Assembly (NCBI GenBank): GCA_041675505.1
Contig: JBAYTR010000001.1
Location: forward strand, 124,001-188,000
Direction: 5' to 3'
Origin: JAGPCK01 sp041675505
Lineage (GTDB): Bacteria; Bacteroidota; Bacteroidia; UKL13-3
Length of the DNA stretch: 64,000 nt
Positions 8,799 to 18,234 of this stretch are shown here, piece by piece. Both the position numbers and the translations under genes were made by a program. The number at the start of each line of letters is the position of its first letter. Within the stretch, counting starts at the first letter, position 1. The notes beneath the pieces were generated by a model, which ran no database searches, had not been told where the DNA came from, and saw only the letters and a list, made by a program, of their open reading frames with translations.

Positions 8799-10181
8799 AT
8801 GAGAGGATTAGTAGCCGACATACCGGTAGCCACTGCGACCAAGAACCTATATATAGAGACATACGGTTGTGCCATGAACCTTGCCGATAGCGAGGTGGTG
8901 GCCAGCATTCTTAAAGATAACGGATTCAAAACTACAAATGAGGCCAAAGATGCCGATGTAATTTTTGTGAATACCTGTGCCATTCGCGACAATGCTGAAT
9001 CGCGTGTGTGGGGACGTTTACGTGAACTGAAGCAGATTAAAAAAGACAATCCCGATTTGATTATCGGAGTATTGGGTTGCATGGCTGAACGCTTAAAAAC
9101 CAAATTACTTGAACAGGAACAACTGGTGGATATAGTAGTGGGGCCTGATGCCTACCGCGACTTACCTAAACTTCTTGATATTGCTGAAGAAGGAGAAAAG
9201 GCTGTAAACGTATTGTTATCCCGCGAAGAGACATATGCAGAAATAAGCCCTGTGCGCTTGAACAGCAACGGAGTAAACGCATTCATATCCATTATGCGCG
9301 GATGCAACAACATGTGTTCATTTTGCGTGGTGCCTTTTACCCGCGGAAGGGAACGTAGTCGTGAGCCTAAATCAATTATAGCTGAAGCAACTGACCTGTT
9401 CCATAAAGGCTATCGTGAAGTTACGCTGCTGGGCCAAAACGTAGACTCTTACTTGTGGAAGAACGAAGAGACAGGTGAAACCTGCACCTTTGCTCAGTTA
9501 CTTGAAATGATGGCGCATGTTAGTCCGCTTATGCGCGTTCGCTTTATCAGTTCACATCCTAAAGACATTACCGATGACGTACTGTTCACCATGGTTAAAC
9601 ATGAGAACATCTGCAACTATATTCACTTCCCGCTTCAATCAGGCAATTCAAGAATACTAAAGTTAATGAACCGTACGTATGACCGCGAATGGTTCACTCA
9701 ACGCTTAAACAGAATACGTGAAATTATTCCGGAGTGCGGTGTTTCTACAGATGCCATTACCGGATTTTGTTCAGAAACAGAAGAAGAACATCAGGACACC
9801 GTGAGTATGTTCAAAGAATGCAATTTTGATTTTGCATTCATGTATTCCTACAGCGAACGCCCGGGAACACTGGCTGCCCGGCAATACAAAGATGATGTGC
9901 CTGAAGAAGTAAAAAGTAAAAGACTTTCTGAAATAATCACTCTTCAAAAGAGCATCAGCACAGAGAAGAATAAAAGACAAATAGGAAAAGTGTTTAAAGT
10001 GTTGATTGAGGGTCCGTCAAAAAGATCTGCTGATGATTTAATGGGAAGAAATGACCTGAACCAGGTAGTTATTTTCCCTAAAGATAATCACCAACCGGGC
10101 GAGTATGTTTATGTACATATCGAACGCAGCACAACCACCAGCTTAGTAGGCAAAGTAATTCCTAACCCAACCAACCAATAA
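8799..10181 (+). CDS. miaB: tRNA-2-methylthio-N6-dimethylallyladenosine synthase (MiaB)
   Basis: 460-aa radical-SAM methylthiotransferase that adds the ms2 group to i6A37 of tRNAs reading U-starting codons. The N-terminal MTTase domain has the cluster cysteines in YGCAMN, NTCAIRD and LGCMAE. The radical-SAM CxxxCxxC is Cys169/173/176 (RGCNNMCSFCVVPF), followed by the family signature PFTRGRERSR. A C-terminal TRAM domain occupies roughly the last 65 residues. I use the MRGLVADIP start. A longer open frame to 8694 lies over the promoter box. First gene of a six-gene operon with gaps or overlaps of a few bases. Confidence 0.96.
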   Translation: MRGLVADIPVATATKNLYIETYGCAMNLADSEVVASILKDNGFKTTNEAKDADVIFVNTCAIRDNAESRVWGRLRELKQIKKDNPDLIIGVLGCMAERLKTKLLEQEQLVDIVVGPDAYRDLPKLLDIAEEGEKAVNVLLSREETYAEISPVRLNSNGVNAFISIMRGCNNMCSFCVVPFTRGRERSREPKSIIAEATDLFHKGYREVTLLGQNVDSYLWKNEETGETCTFAQLLEMMAHVSPLMRVRFISSHPKDITDDVLFTMVKHENICNYIHFPLQSGNSRILKLMNRTYDREWFTQRLNRIREIIPECGVSTDAITGFCSETEEEHQDTVSMFKECNFDFAFMYSYSERPGTLAARQYKDDVPEEVKSKRLSEIITLQKSISTEKNKRQIGKVFKVLIEGPSKRSADDLMGRNDLNQVVIFPKDNHQPGEYVYVHIERSTTTSLVGKVIPNPTNQ

Positions 10182-10182
10182 T

Positions 10183-10542
10183 ATGAAACAACTCAGTACT
10201 TTTTTAGTGTGCATCATAGCAGTAATTACTGTAGCCACACTCAGTTCATTTAACTACAGCATCAACAAGTCAACTGCAAGCAATGATTACCACAATTACG
10301 TGAGCATTATAGCTTCGGCCAATAACGATGCTATGACAGTAACACTAAGCGCAAACAGCAAACCTTTCAAGGAAATGAAATTTAATAACCGTGAAAGTTC
10401 ATATGATCTTACACCGGTACTCAACATAGTGGTGGAACGTGAAAAAAACGGATGGGTTATGGTAAACAACCAAATGAGCTTTGATGTAAAAAACAACAGA
10501 ATGGTGTACATGTTTTTAATGAAGAGAAAGGGTGCTAAATGA
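10183..10542 (+). CDS. Small exported protein of unknown function
   Basis: 119 aa, beginning one base after miaB stops. The N-terminus MKQLSTFLVCIIAVITVATL is a probable signal peptide or anchor. The rest is a small mixed domain rich in Asn and Ser, with basic residues at the end. I do not recognise a family. Its last bases overlap the start of the sigma54-type activator, so it is translated within this operon. Confidence 0.75.
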   Translation: MKQLSTFLVCIIAVITVATLSSFNYSINKSTASNDYHNYVSIIASANNDAMTVTLSANSKPFKEMKFNNRESSYDLTPVLNIVVEREKNGWVMVNNQMSFDVKNNRMVYMFLMKRKGAK

Positions 10543-11813
10543 GTTCTCTTCAAGACGTAAAAAACCGTTTTGAAATAATCGGCCAGTCTTCTTTGCTCAA
10601 CATTGCACTGGAGACCGCTACTAAAGTAGCACCTACAGATATTTCTGTTCTGATAACCGGTGAAAGTGGAGTTGGTAAAGAGGCCTTTTCAAAAATTATT
10701 CATGCTTTAAGCAAACGCAAACACGGTCCATTTATAGCAGTAAACTGCGGGGCTATACCCGGAGGAACAATTGATTCGGAATTATTCGGACATGAAAAAG
10801 GGTCATTTACTGGCGCAGGAGATATGCGCAAAGGATATTTCGAAACGGTAAATGGCGGAACTATTTTTTTAGATGAAGTGGGAGAACTTCCGCTGGAAAC
10901 CCAATCCCGTTTATTGCGTGTGTTAGAAAGCGGTGAGTTCATTAAGGTGGGCTCATCTAAAGTGCAAAAAACAGACGTACGCATTATTGCTGCAACTAAC
11001 CGCGATTTACTGGAGTTTGCCCACAAAGGCCGCTTCAGAGAAGATTTATACTACCGCCTCTGCACAGTGCCCATTAAAGTTCCGCCTTTGCGTGAACGTA
11101 AAGAAGACATCTATACCATATTCAGAAAATTTGCCCTCGACTTTGCTGATGCCTATCATATGCAGCCCATCACGCTTAACCAGCAGGCACAACATTTATT
11201 GGTAAATTACCGCTGGCCGGGCAATATCAGACAACTTAAAAACATCACCGAACAACTTTCTGTGCTGGAAGAAAACAGAAACATTACCGGTGAAACCATG
11301 CTGCGTTACCTGCCTGAAGAAAGAACCACTTTACCCACATTGTCCACCGCCAGCAGCAGTGAAAACGGTTTCTCTGAAAGGGATATTTTTTACAAGGTTT
11401 TGTATGACATGCGCAAAGATGTATCCGACCTTAAAAAATTAGTAGTAGGGCTCATTCAACATACCGCTAACAGAGACGAATTTATTGCACATAATCAGGA
11501 TTTGATTGGTAATCTATTTAACAACCAGGAAGTAGCTACACCACTTGCTGCCCCCATTCAAATGGGTGAAAGTCCGGCTTCAACACCATCCACACCATTC
11601 ATAGTTACTTATCCCAAAGAGCACATGATTGAGGCCAGCGAGGCACTTTCAGATACCGTTACAGAATCACTTTCTTTAGAGCACAAAGAAATTGAAATGA
11701 TTCGTAAAGCACTTGATAAACATAAAGGAAGAAGAAAGCGGGCAGCAGATGAATTGGGAATTTCTGAACGCACGCTCTACCGTAAGATTAAACAATACAA
11801 CATAGAAGGATAA
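10539..11813 (+). CDS. Sigma54-dependent transcriptional activator (AAA+ and Fis domains, no receiver)
   Basis: 424-aa bacterial enhancer-binding protein. The AAA+ domain covers about residues 12-245: Walker A GESGVGKE at 41-48, the sigma54-contact loop GSFTGA at 88-93 (usual form GAFTGA), Walker B FLDEVGE around 110-116, and sensor II RWPGNIRQL. A linker of about 130 residues leads to a C-terminal Fis-type helix-turn-helix (RAADELGISERTLYRKI). There is no N-terminal receiver, PAS or GAF domain, so its signal is not visible. It sits upstream of lptE, an arrangement I know from other Bacteroidota genomes. Confidence 0.92.
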   Translation: MSSLQDVKNRFEIIGQSSLLNIALETATKVAPTDISVLITGESGVGKEAFSKIIHALSKRKHGPFIAVNCGAIPGGTIDSELFGHEKGSFTGAGDMRKGYFETVNGGTIFLDEVGELPLETQSRLLRVLESGEFIKVGSSKVQKTDVRIIAATNRDLLEFAHKGRFREDLYYRLCTVPIKVPPLRERKEDIYTIFRKFALDFADAYHMQPITLNQQAQHLLVNYRWPGNIRQLKNITEQLSVLEENRNITGETMLRYLPEERTTLPTLSTASSSENGFSERDIFYKVLYDMRKDVSDLKKLVVGLIQHTANRDEFIAHNQDLIGNLFNNQEVATPLAAPIQMGESPASTPSTPFIVTYPKEHMIEASEALSDTVTESLSLEHKEIEMIRKALDKHKGRRKRAADELGISERTLYRKIKQYNIEG

Positions 11814-12319
11814 TGAGGAGAAGAGCTTACATCACTTCACTGCTTATTGCTTTAGTTACCATCTTTAACGGGTGCAACTATTCTTTTACCGGAGCATCAA
11901 TTGATCCGCGAACCAAAACGGTATCGGTTGATTATTTCCCCAATGTGGCCCCTATTGTAGCCCCGCGCCTGAGTCAGACGCTTACCGAAAAGTTAAAAAA
12001 TAAATTTATCATAGAAACCAGTTTGCAGGTTACTCCATCGGGTGGCGACCTGCAATTCAGTGGTAAGATAACATCCTATACTACCACACCTGTGGCTATT
12101 CAGGGTAATCAAACTTCTTCCTTAAACCGACTCACTGTTACTGCCACGGTAAAATTTGTAAATAAAATTGATGAGAAAAAAAGCTTTGAAACTACATTCA
12201 CCAACTTTGTTGATTTCAGCAGTAAAGACAATTTTTCATCTGTAGAAAATAAACTCATTGAAGACGTAACCACCATGATGGTGCAGGACATCTTTAACAA
12301 AGCCGTTATCAACTGGTGA
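11813..12319 (+). CDS. lptE: LPS-assembly lipoprotein LptE family
   Basis: 168-aa lipoprotein. The signal sequence ends at the lipobox IFNGC (Cys21), followed by YSFTGASI, the usual start of Bacteroidota LptE-like proteins. By family it plugs LptD and helps insert lipopolysaccharide in the outer membrane. Its start overlaps the stop of the activator by one base and its stop overlaps the next start (GTGA). Sequence similarity to proteobacterial LptE is low, so the function rests on family and context. Confidence 0.82.
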   Translation: MRRRAYITSLLIALVTIFNGCNYSFTGASIDPRTKTVSVDYFPNVAPIVAPRLSQTLTEKLKNKFIIETSLQVTPSGGDLQFSGKITSYTTTPVAIQGNQTSSLNRLTVTATVKFVNKIDEKKSFETTFTNFVDFSSKDNFSSVENKLIEDVTTMMVQDIFNKAVINW

Positions 12320-13224
12320 ACAAAGCACATTTCATACATTTGATTGAACACCCTGAACAGGCTACAGCCGTTGAAGAATCCTCGTTGCGGGAAATCACCC
12401 GAACATATCCGTACTTTCAAACAGCACGTGTGTTGCTCACCAAATGCCTGCATAACCAAAACAGTTACCTGTTCGAAAAAGAACTGAAAACAACTGCGCT
12501 GTATGCGGGCAATCGCAAAAAATTGTACGACTACATTCATGCTGTTCAAGAGGAACCTGTATTGATTGCTGCGGAAGCTGAACTTGAACCAACAGCACAA
12601 GTCATACATGAAGTTATTGAAGAAAAAGTACCGGAAGTAGTTATTCACGAGCCGACAGAGATTACTGAAATAGCAGAGCCCGAAGAAACAATACCACCTG
12701 TTGCAGCAACTGAAACGGTTGCAGAAGTTGAAGATACAGACACTACCGAAGATATTGAGCAGCAAGAGACTGTTGTGCCTGACGTTGCTTCTCCTCATAG
12801 CTTTGATGAATGGCTGCAACTGCTCTCCAATCAGCCTTTACCTGAGGTACCCAAAACGGAATCAATTGTTACCCCTCCTGTTGTTGAAGAGACCAAACAG
12901 GAAGAAACTGCTGAAGTGAATACCCCACTGCCCAATAAGAATCAGGCGTTTGATATTGACGGTATCATCAGCCGCTTTATAACCGAAAGCCCAAGTATCA
13001 GCCGCCCCAAAGCTGAGTTTTTCAATCCGGCCAATATGGCCAAATTGAGTGTAGAGGAAGATGAAGACCTTGTAACTGAGACACTAGCACGTATTAACTT
13101 AAAACAGGGCAACTATAAAAAAGCCATTCGCATGTTCGAAAAATTGTGTTTGAAATTCCCTGAGAAAATGCCGTACTTTGTCGACCTTATTCAAAAAATT
13201 AAAACTGAACACAAAATAGATTAA
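12316..13224 (+). CDS. Hypothetical protein with acidic low-complexity middle and C-terminal TPR-like segment
   Basis: 302 aa, with a GTG start that overlaps the lptE stop by 4 bases. The N-terminal 75 residues form a predicted helical domain (ITRTYPYFQTARVLLTKC). The middle, about 85-225, is rich in Glu, Pro, Val and Thr and likely disordered. The C-terminal region ETLARINLKQGNYKKAIRMF resembles a single tetratricopeptide repeat. No signal peptide is seen, so it is probably cytoplasmic. The position between lptE and secG is conserved in Bacteroidota in my recollection, but the role is unknown. Confidence 0.78.
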   Translation: MNKAHFIHLIEHPEQATAVEESSLREITRTYPYFQTARVLLTKCLHNQNSYLFEKELKTTALYAGNRKKLYDYIHAVQEEPVLIAAEAELEPTAQVIHEVIEEKVPEVVIHEPTEITEIAEPEETIPPVAATETVAEVEDTDTTEDIEQQETVVPDVASPHSFDEWLQLLSNQPLPEVPKTESIVTPPVVEETKQEETAEVNTPLPNKNQAFDIDGIISRFITESPSISRPKAEFFNPANMAKLSVEEDEDLVTETLARINLKQGNYKKAIRMFEKLCLKFPEKMPYFVDLIQKIKTEHKID

Positions 13225-13228
13225 TAAT

Positions 13229-13624
13229 ATGTTTACGCTACTTACCATACTGATTATTGTTGCCTGCCTGCTTTTGATATTTGTAGTACTTATTCAAAAT
13301 CCGAAAGGCGGAGGGGTTGCATCGAACTTCTCATCTTCCAACCAGATTATGGGAGTAAAGCGTACCTCTGAAGCAGTAGAAAAAGCAACCTGGATTTTGG
13401 CTGTAGCAGTGATGGTATTTGCTTTGGCTACCAACTTCTTTATCCCAAGCATTTCCAGCGATACAGATGCACCTTCCAAATCATTGATTCAGGAAAAAAT
13501 TGATAACGCTCAGGCACCTGCTCAACAACAGCAGCAACAACCTGCAGCTCCTGCTAACGGTCAAGAATCACAGCAGCAAACTCAACCTGCTCCTGCTGAA
13601 GGTGCAGCACCTGCAACCAACTAA
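13229..13624 (+). CDS. secG: Preprotein translocase subunit SecG
   Basis: 131-aa membrane subunit of the Sec channel with two spans, at about residues 1-22 and 54-75. The conserved loop FVVLIQNPKGGGVASNF lies between them. After the second span there is a long Gln/Pro/Ala-rich tail, more extended than in proteobacterial SecG. It is the last gene of the miaB operon, 4 bases after the previous stop. Confidence 0.92.
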   Translation: MFTLLTILIIVACLLLIFVVLIQNPKGGGVASNFSSSNQIMGVKRTSEAVEKATWILAVAVMVFALATNFFIPSISSDTDAPSKSLIQEKIDNAQAPAQQQQQQPAAPANGQESQQQTQPAPAEGAAPATN

Positions 13625-13796
13625 GCAGTCAATCTGCTAATAGAAAATAATATTACCGTTTGTAACACATCGGTGATGTTACCTTGTCGAGTTTCGTTAC
13701 TGCGCCTCTCTATTCACAATACATTAATTACCAGCTTTGCTTCGCGTCTCCTGTATTTACAGGCGTTATCAACTGCTAAGAAATAATAGGGAACTC

Positions 13797-15314
13797 CTAG
13801 AAGTGTCTTCTCATTGACACATTTAACCCGATGAAAGAAGGTGTTTGTTGTACCCAACGTTTGTCGCGTATCATGGAACCCAAGCCATATTTTACTGATG
13901 GGGCTGCTTCTACAGAGAACTTCGAATTGAGCTTATAGGAAACACCTGCACTCAGGTTTAAAGTATAAAACGATTGGAACCTGGGGTAAGCCTCCACATT
14001 ATCAAACACCACAAAGCCCACCTTGTCTTCATCAACAAAGGCCCCGTTGGCATAACTCACATGTACCATACTAAAACCCGCATCCACATACGAACTCCAT
14101 TTACCTTTTACCGGCATGTAATACGTAAGTGAAACGGGAACTTCCCTGAGGAAATACCTGTTAACAAAACTATACGTAGAACCCGGAATGATTGAATCAC
14201 CCGGATTACGGTAAAATTCATTCGGACGCATTAAAAAATCAGGATTATTGGTGGCAGCATTAGCCGGGTCTGACGAAGCCGATACCAAATCATAACTGTA
14301 CTTTTCACTGTATGTAGTCATTCGAACTCCACCCGAAAGCATAAGCCGTTCTGCTAAACGAATGCCTATGGAAATACCCCCGGAGTAATTAGCACGTGCG
14401 TTACTCAGGTTATTGGCCAACTCTGTATTATCCGAACCTGAAAAATTTCGCTCGCTGGCCTTTTTGTGTGATGTTATGGAATAGTTCACATTGTTGACTA
14501 TGGCAATAGAAATAGGTGAAACCGGGCTTGCCCATCGAATACTGTTATCCTTTTTTATTTCCGGCACTGTAAATTGTATCAACTCCGCAGAAGCGATAAC
14601 CGGAGGCAATCCTTTGTGTTCCATAAAAAGCGGTTCTTGTGCTACCACCTCTTTTTCACTCGCAGGTAGTGCGTTATTATTTTCTAAAGCATTTGGGGTA
14701 GATGCAGGCAACTGAGCAGGTAATTGTTCAGGCTCTTTTATAACTTGTTCTTTTGATTTTTCTGCTACTACTTGTTTTGGTTGATTTGCTGCATCAGCCA
14801 GAATTGCTGCGGGTACCAGAACATTAACCAAAGGTGGTGTGGTTTTCTTTACACTTGATTTTTCCTGAATGAATTTGCCCTTACTTTCCTGTGCGTTACG
14901 GTTGGATGAAGGTGTTTCTTTTACATCAGTTTCCGGATGTGAAGCAGATGGTTCATTTGGAATATCGGGAGTTTGTTTTGCTGACTGAATTGATTGCTGT
15001 CCATTGCTTGCAACAGGAACTTCAACATTGTCTGCTGCTTTTTGCTGTGATGAGATTAGTTCACGCTCTTGTGCTATGGCCTGCACATTTTCATCCTTGG
15101 GTTGAGAAACACTCCACCACAAAGCAACTCCGGTAAGTACTGCCACAGCTGGCATCCACATCCACCACAATACGCGTTTTTTGCGTTGCGGTATATGCTC
15201 AGGTATGCGCGCATCCAGCTTATCCCAAAGTCCGGCTGAGGGTTCTTCGGCATAGTCATGCACCTTGTTGCTGATGTGCCCTGAAAATTTATCCTGATCG
15301 GGCGAGCTGTTCAT
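13797..15314 (-). CDS. Single-span protein with C-terminal beta-barrel-like domain, partner of the ECF sigma factor
   Basis: 505 aa. Residues 1-46 are hydrophilic and contain LWDKLDARIP, resembling the cytoplasmic part of Bacteroidota anti-sigma-like proteins. A membrane span follows at 48-69. Residues 75-270 are a disordered Pro/Ala/Glu-rich linker, and the last 230 or so residues look like an outer-membrane beta-barrel (alternating strands, IRLAERLMLSGGVRM, ending MSIDTF-type aromatic terminus VSMRRHF). The start overlaps the sigma factor gene by 26 bases. I infer a regulator of that sigma factor, but the barrel placement is unexplained. Confidence 0.78.
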   Translation of the reverse strand: MNSSPDQDKFSGHISNKVHDYAEEPSAGLWDKLDARIPEHIPQRKKRVLWWMWMPAVAVLTGVALWWSVSQPKDENVQAIAQERELISSQQKAADNVEVPVASNGQQSIQSAKQTPDIPNEPSASHPETDVKETPSSNRNAQESKGKFIQEKSSVKKTTPPLVNVLVPAAILADAANQPKQVVAEKSKEQVIKEPEQLPAQLPASTPNALENNNALPASEKEVVAQEPLFMEHKGLPPVIASAELIQFTVPEIKKDNSIRWASPVSPISIAIVNNVNYSITSHKKASERNFSGSDNTELANNLSNARANYSGGISIGIRLAERLMLSGGVRMTTYSEKYSYDLVSASSDPANAATNNPDFLMRPNEFYRNPGDSIIPGSTYSFVNRYFLREVPVSLTYYMPVKGKWSSYVDAGFSMVHVSYANGAFVDEDKVGFVVFDNVEAYPRFQSFYTLNLSAGVSYKLNSKFSVEAAPSVKYGLGSMIRDKRWVQQTPSFIGLNVSMRRHF

Positions 15315-15852
15315 ATAGTTCCTTGTTTTGCTTAAATATCAATTGTTGTAAATAACCACGTGCTCTGGCAAACTGCGATTTGGAAGTGCCTATGGCTATA
15401 CCCAGTTCTTCTGCTATTTCTTTATGTGTGTAACCTTCCACTGCAAAAAGGTTAAATATAATCCGGTATCCTTCGGGCAGTTGTTGTATCAGGGCTACTA
15501 TTTCTTTGGCTGAAAGTCGGTCGATGATATTTTCATTTACCGGCTCATCAAAATATTCGGTCATTTGCTCTTCTTTGTAATTGCGCAAACGGCTTTTGTA
15601 AATATTGATGGAAGTAAACACCATCACCCTGCGTATCCAGCCTTCAAACGAGCCTCTTTTCTCATACGTTGAAATACTGTGAAACACTTTTATAAAACCC
15701 TCCTGCAACATGTCTTCTGCTTCCTCCCGATGCTCTGCATAGCGTAGGCATACACCCAGCATACGCGAGGCGTACTTCTCGTATAAGGCTTTTTGTAGCT
15801 TACGGTCTCCCCGTAAACAGCCTTCAATCAATTCATCATCGGTGTACCTCAC
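15289..15852 (-). CDS. ECF-type RNA polymerase sigma factor
   Basis: 187-aa sigma70-family factor. Region 2 is at about 20-90 (YAEHREEAEDMLQEGFIKVF, then GSFEGWIRRVMV). Region 4 is at about 125-180, with LPEGYRIIFNLFAVEGYTHKEIAE and the recognition helix region GTSKSQFARAR. It starts with GTG. Genes of this type usually respond to envelope or nutrient signals through a neighbouring membrane protein, here the overlapping downstream gene. Confidence 0.92.
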   Translation of the reverse strand: MRYTDDELIEGCLRGDRKLQKALYEKYASRMLGVCLRYAEHREEAEDMLQEGFIKVFHSISTYEKRGSFEGWIRRVMVFTSINIYKSRLRNYKEEQMTEYFDEPVNENIIDRLSAKEIVALIQQLPEGYRIIFNLFAVEGYTHKEIAEELGIAIGTSKSQFARARGYLQQLIFKQNKELYEQLARSG

Positions 15853-16221
15853 TATACGCAGTGTTTGGTTTCATTGTTGAAACGGGATTTCAAAAAACAA
15901 AGTAACACATTCTTACTTATTTGTTTTAGTCCCGCCCCAAGGTTAATCTTCTTTACTACCTGAGCTCTTAATCACTAATGGGCTTTTTACCTCTAAAGGT
16001 TGCATGTACTACACAAATGGGTGTATGCGACTATATGTCAAACAGTTAAAAAAGCAAGGCGATTTCACCTGTTCTTAACACGTGCTTCATGTTGTCAGTT
16101 CAGCCCGAATGATACAGGCAGAATTGTCAGCCCTACGGACAAAAATGTCACCAAAACCCCTTTGGCATAAGGCGTGATAAGGTAGGGCACATCAATAAAA
16201 CATCTAAAAATTAACAAGCAT
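15853..16221. other. Intergenic region between sigma gene and groES, with repeated TGTCA motifs
   Basis: This 369-base divergent region has no convincing gene. TGTCA occurs four times in the same orientation, at 16036, 16093, 16125 and 16146, upstream of groES. I see neither a CIRCE element nor a clean TAnnTTTG box for groES. The motifs may be an operator but could be chance. Confidence 0.4.
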
Positions 16222-16512
16222 ATGTCAGTATCCTTAAAACCAATTGCAGGAACCCAGAACAGAGTTATTGTTCAACCTGCCCCCGCAGAAGAAAAAACTG
16301 CTTCAGGCATCATTATCCCCGACACCGCGAAAGAGAAGCCACAAAGAGGAACGGTTGTTTCCATCAGCGAAATGGATGAAAAAGGCAACAAACCTGCTGT
16401 TAAAGCCGGTGATACTGTTTTGTACGGCAAGTATGCAGGCACTGAAGTAACCGTTGAAGGTAAAGATTACCTCATTATGCGTGAGACCGACATTTTCGCA
16501 GTTATTATCTAA
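16222..16512 (+). CDS. groES: Co-chaperonin GroES
   Basis: 96-aa lid subunit that caps GroEL. The conserved blocks RVIVQPAPAEEKTASGIIIPD (mobile loop region) and GDTVLYGKYAGTEV are present. Full length. It begins 29 bases before groEL in the normal bicistronic order, so it is co-transcribed with it. Confidence 0.98.
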   Translation: MSVSLKPIAGTQNRVIVQPAPAEEKTASGIIIPDTAKEKPQRGTVVSISEMDEKGNKPAVKAGDTVLYGKYAGTEVTVEGKDYLIMRETDIFAVII

Positions 16513-16541
16513 TCCCCTCCTACTTTTAAAATTAAAAAATC

Positions 16542-18176
16542 ATGGCAAAAAAAATCACTTATAACCTGGAAGCACGCGATGGATTAAAGCGTGGCGTTGA
16601 TGCTTTGGCAAACGCAGTAAAAGTAACCTTAGGTCCAAAAGGACGTAACGTAGTTATTGATAAAAAATTCGGTTCACCGGCTGTAACTAAAGACGGTGTA
16701 ACTGTAGCAAAAGAAATTGAATTAAAAGACCCGGTTGAAAACATGGGTGCACAAATGGTAAAAGAAGTTGCTTCTAAAACTGCTGATCAGGCGGGAGACG
16801 GAACAACAACGGCTACTGTTTTGGCTCAGGCTATTGTAACTGCCGGTTTGAAAAACGTGGCTGCAGGTGCCAATCCTATGGACCTGAAACGCGGTATTGA
16901 TAAAGCGGTATTGGCTGTTGTGGAGAATCTGAAATCTCAATCACAAAAAGTGGGTGACGACAACCAGAAGATTCAACAAGTAGCTTCTATCTCTGCCAAC
17001 AATGACGAAGTAATCGGAAAACTGATTGCTGATGCGATGGCCAAGGTGGGCAAAGAAGGCGTAATTACTGTGGAAGAAGCAAAAGGTACCGAGACTGAAG
17101 TAAAAACAGTAGAAGGTATGCAGTTTGACCGCGGTTACCTCTCTCCTTACTTTGTAACCAATGCAGAGAAAATGGAAGTGGATATGGACGCTCCTTTCAT
17201 CCTGATTTACGATAAAAAAATCAGCAACATGAAAGAATTGCTGCCTATTCTGGAGCAAGTGGTACAAACCGGAAAGCCTTTGGTGATTATTGCTGAAGAC
17301 ATCGAAGGTGAAGCACTGGCTACTTTGGTAGTAAACAAAATTCGTGGTGCTTTAAAAATTGCTGCTGTTAAAGCTCCCGGCTTTGGCGACAGAAGAAAAG
17401 CTATGCTGGAAGATATCGCCATCCTTACCGGTGGAACAGTTATCAGCGAAGAGCGTGGTTTCAAATTGGAAAATGCTGACCTCACTTACTTAGGTAAAGC
17501 GGAGAAAGTAAACATCGACAAAGACAACACCACTGTAATTAACGGTGCAGGTAAAAAAGAAGACATTCAGGCGCGTGTTGCACAAATAAAAGCGCAGATT
17601 GAATCTACTACCAGCGATTACGACCGTGAAAAGTTACAGGAGCGTTTGGCTAAGTTAGCCGGTGGAGTTGCTGTTCTGTATATTGGTGCAGCTACTGAAG
17701 TGGAAATGAAAGAAAAGAAAGACCGCGTAGATGATGCTTTGCATGCTACACGTGCGGCTGTTGAAGAAGGTATAGTTGCCGGTGGTGGTGTTGCTTACAT
17801 CCGTTCACTGGATGCGTTGGCTAACCTGAAAGGTCTTAACGATGATGAGAACACGGGTATCGCTATCATTAAACGTGCTATCGAAGAACCACTTCGTCAG
17901 ATTGTAGCTAATGCAGGTGGCGAAGGCAGTGTGATTGTAAACAAAGTGCGCGAAGGTAAAGGTGACTTCGGTTACAATGCCCGCACCGATGTTTTCGAAA
18001 ACCTGATTGCAGCCGGTGTAATTGATCCTACCAAAGTATCTCGTATAGCGCTTCAAAATGCAGCTTCTGCTGCGGCTATGATTCTGACTACCGAGTGTGC
18101 ACTGGTGGAAGAGAAAGACGACAAAGCTCCTGCAATGCCGGGCGGAATGCCGGGTATGGGCGGAATGGATTACTAA
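16542..18176 (+). CDS. groEL: Chaperonin GroEL (60 kDa)
   Basis: 544-aa ATP-driven folding chamber subunit. It has the nucleotide-site signature GDGTTTATVLAQ near residue 86, LGPKGRNVVIDKKFG near 30, the apical domain with VAAVKAPGFGDRRKAML, and a C-terminal GGM-type tail (MPGGMPGMGGMDY). A single complete copy is in the window and a strong terminator follows. Confidence 0.99.
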   Translation: MAKKITYNLEARDGLKRGVDALANAVKVTLGPKGRNVVIDKKFGSPAVTKDGVTVAKEIELKDPVENMGAQMVKEVASKTADQAGDGTTTATVLAQAIVTAGLKNVAAGANPMDLKRGIDKAVLAVVENLKSQSQKVGDDNQKIQQVASISANNDEVIGKLIADAMAKVGKEGVITVEEAKGTETEVKTVEGMQFDRGYLSPYFVTNAEKMEVDMDAPFILIYDKKISNMKELLPILEQVVQTGKPLVIIAEDIEGEALATLVVNKIRGALKIAAVKAPGFGDRRKAMLEDIAILTGGTVISEERGFKLENADLTYLGKAEKVNIDKDNTTVINGAGKKEDIQARVAQIKAQIESTTSDYDREKLQERLAKLAGGVAVLYIGAATEVEMKEKKDRVDDALHATRAAVEEGIVAGGGVAYIRSLDALANLKGLNDDENTGIAIIKRAIEEPLRQIVANAGGEGSVIVNKVREGKGDFGYNARTDVFENLIAAGVIDPTKVSRIALQNAASAAAMILTTECALVEEKDDKAPAMPGGMPGMGGMDY

Positions 18177-18198
18177 TCGCAAGATTACAATCCGATAC

Positions 18199-18234
18199 AA
18201 AAAAGCCGGACTGCGCAAGTGGTTCGGCTTTTTT
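18199..18234 (+). terminator. Rho-independent terminator after groEL
   Basis: AAAAAAGCCG (18199-18208) pairs perfectly with CGGCTTTTTT (18225-18234) around a 16-base loop, and the run of T residues follows the stem. It lies 22 bases after the groEL stop. Confidence 0.85.

Noticed and set aside
16021..16221. CIRCE or sigma54 promoter upstream of groES
   Set aside because: No TTAGCACTC-N9-GAGTGCTAA and no GG-N10-GC with the right flanks. TGGCATAAGGCGTGAT does not fit.
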